NCBI GenBank assembly: GCA_963847675.1 | Contig: CAWKAP010000006.1 | Coordinates: forward strand, 62,001-126,000 | Reading direction: 5' to 3' | DNA from: JADJWR01 sp963847675 | GTDB lineage: Bacteria; Pseudomonadota; Gammaproteobacteria; Burkholderiales; Burkholderiaceae_F | DNA: 64,000 nt | Part shown: piece after piece, positions 62,931 to 64,000 of the stretch | Layout: every line of letters starts with the position of its first letter | How positions within the stretch are numbered: position 1 is the first letter of the stretch | Translations under genes and position numbers: made by a program | Notes under the pieces: generated by a model | What the model saw: only the letters and a program-made list of their open reading frames with translations | Database searches by the model: none | Told to the model about the DNA's origin: nothing

Positions 62931-64000
62931 TCGCCCTCGCCTTCGGGACCGCGACGACCGTGATGGCCCAGTCGGCCCCCCTGTCCGCGCAGGAGTCCGA
63001 TCCGCGGGTGATGGGCTGGATGCAGGGCTTTCCGCCGCCGCCCGACAAGCTGATCACGCAGCCGGATTCGAACTACTTCAGCTTTCCCAAGCTGCGCTGG
63101 TCGGTCTGCCACCTGCGCGAGTTCCTGCCGACCGAGGAAATCAGCCGCGGGATCGGCGCGCCGGTCCCGCTCGACTACCTGCCGCACGCCGCGTTCGTGG
63201 AGACGGCGCGCGAGATCGACGCGCTCACCTTCAAGCCGATGAACGGCGACAAGGCGATGACCTGGGAGGAGTCTCTCTTCGCCAACTACACCGACGGGAT
63301 GCTGATCATCCACAAGGGGCGGGTCGTCTACGAGCGCTACTTCGGCTGCCTGCGCGAAGACGGCAAGCACGCCATCATGTCGATGACGAAGTCGATCACC
63401 GGGCTGCTGGCGCAGATTCTCGTGGCCGAGGGGGTGCTGGACGACAGGCTGCGGGTGCGCGACGTGATTCCCGAGATCGGCAACAGCGCCTTCGCCACCG
63501 CCACGGTGCGGCAGGTCATGGACATGACGACGGGCGTCAGGTATTCGGAGGACTACTCGGACCCGAATGCCGACATCTGGCTCTATTCCCGCGCCGCCAG
63601 CCCCCTGCCGAAGCCCGAGGGATATCGCGGCCCCGACGGTTACTGGGCGTACCTCCAGCAGGTCCAGCCCGACGGCAAGCACGGCGAAGCGTTCCACTAC
63701 AAGACGATCAATTCCGACATGCTGGGATGGATCATCAGTCGCGTGACGGGCAAGTCGGTGACCGAACTCGCCTCCGAGCGTCTCTGGCGGCCCATGGGCG
63801 CCGAGCAGGATGCTTACCAGACCGTCGACGGCAAGGGCGTTCCGTTCGCCGGCGGTGGCGTGACCGCGGGTCTGCGCGATCTCGGGCGGCTGGGTCTTCT
63901 GATGCTCAACGGGGGCGAAATCAACGGCAGACGGCTGTTCCCGGCTGGGGTAGTCGAGAAGATCCGGGCCGGTGGCGACCCGTCCAAGTTCAGCGGCTTC
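62888..64000 (+). CDS. Serine beta-lactamase-family hydrolase (class C type), cut by window edge
   Basis: An exported serine hydrolase. A signal peptide (MSSSISSLATLWAGVALAFG, cleaved near VMAQ) is followed by the class C beta-lactamase/esterase fold. The catalytic S-x-x-K is in IMSMTKSITGLLAQ (near residue 162) and the Tyr motif in HYKTINSDMLGWII. Later GGGVTAGLRDLGRLGLLML is present. At least 371 residues are visible without a stop; the gene continues past position 64000. Such proteins hydrolyse esters or amides more often than beta-lactams, so resistance should not be assumed. Confidence 0.85.
   Translation, partial: MSSSISSLATLWAGVALAFGTATTVMAQSAPLSAQESDPRVMGWMQGFPPPPDKLITQPDSNYFSFPKLRWSVCHLREFLPTEEISRGIGAPVPLDYLPHAAFVETAREIDALTFKPMNGDKAMTWEESLFANYTDGMLIIHKGRVVYERYFGCLREDGKHAIMSMTKSITGLLAQILVAEGVLDDRLRVRDVIPEIGNSAFATATVRQVMDMTTGVRYSEDYSDPNADIWLYSRAASPLPKPEGYRGPDGYWAYLQQVQPDGKHGEAFHYKTINSDMLGWIISRVTGKSVTELASERLWRPMGAEQDAYQTVDGKGVPFAGGGVTAGLRDLGRLGLLMLNGGEINGRRLFPAGVVEKIRAGGDPSKFSGF

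Noticed and set aside
62888..64000. Calling the last gene an antibiotic-resistance beta-lactamase
   Set aside because: The class C fold is shared with many esterases and peptidases, the C-terminus is missing, and the context gives no support for resistance.

Overview
The window is very G+C rich and is organised around one metabolite, benzoyl-CoA. It carries the oxygen-dependent box pathway and also an ATP-dependent (class I) benzoyl-CoA reductase with its downstream ring-opening enzymes. Feeder pathways for 4-hydroxybenzoate and for phenylacetate/phenylglyoxylate are present too. That combination is known from facultatively anaerobic, usually denitrifying Betaproteobacteria (the Thauera / Azoarcus / Aromatoleum type). 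I infer a relative of these, in Rhodocyclales or Burkholderiales; no rRNA gene is present to place it more closely.

Layout. (1) 1-11.4 kb: boxA (cut by the window edge), boxB and boxC on the minus strand. Divergent from them on the plus strand are benzoate-CoA ligase, an alpha/beta hydrolase and a five-gene branched-chain-type ABC importer, probably for benzoate. (2) 11.4-17.9 kb: a small secreted protein, an RND efflux pump with its adaptor, and a lipase-like hydrolase. (3) 18-24.4 kb, minus strand: fdhD, the three subunits of 4-hydroxybenzoyl-CoA reductase (hcrB, hcrA, hcrC), and padD- and padC-like membrane-anchor and ferredoxin subunits. (4) 24.6-28.5 kb: GNAT, Rrf2 and GMC-oxidoreductase genes, a DUF2283/DUF4258 pair, a GMC gene remnant and a second GNAT. 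(5) 28.6-35.6 kb, minus strand: a tightly overlapping phenylglyoxylate-oxidoreductase-like operon (padE, padH, padG, padI) with an ADP-forming-type acyl-CoA synthetase and a thioesterase. (6) 35.8-45.2 kb: a LysR gene, then a long minus-strand operon korA-korB-ferritin-like-RidA-padB-fadH. (7) 45.4-53.5 kb, plus strand: had, oah, dch and bcrCBAD. (8) 53.5-64 kb: accessory genes with more noncoding DNA. These include two near-identical GST genes in an 802-bp direct repeat around an amidohydrolase, a TPR protein, a class II aldolase divergent from a TetR regulator with a clear operator, and a partial serine beta-lactamase.

How it works together (inference from family knowledge). Benzoate is imported and activated to benzoyl-CoA. 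With oxygen, BoxAB epoxidises the ring and BoxC cleaves it. Without oxygen, BcrCBAD reduces the ring using ATP and reduced ferredoxin, which the 2-oxoacid:ferredoxin oxidoreductase KorAB can regenerate. Dch, Had and Oah then carry the diene to ring opening. HcrABC dehydroxylates 4-hydroxybenzoyl-CoA. PadBCD would oxidise phenylacetyl-CoA to phenylglyoxylate, and the PadEHGI complex would convert that to benzoyl-CoA.

An important caveat concerns reading frames. Many catabolic genes (liv, hcrB, fdhD, padE/H/G, LysR, korA, had, oah, dch, bcrCBAD) are broken by single-base indels. Nearly every one I resolved falls at the third position or boundary of a codon, and the extra base usually gives a synonymous alternative. 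I read this as two near-identical sequences merged in the consensus, not as gene decay, and I annotate these genes as intact in function.
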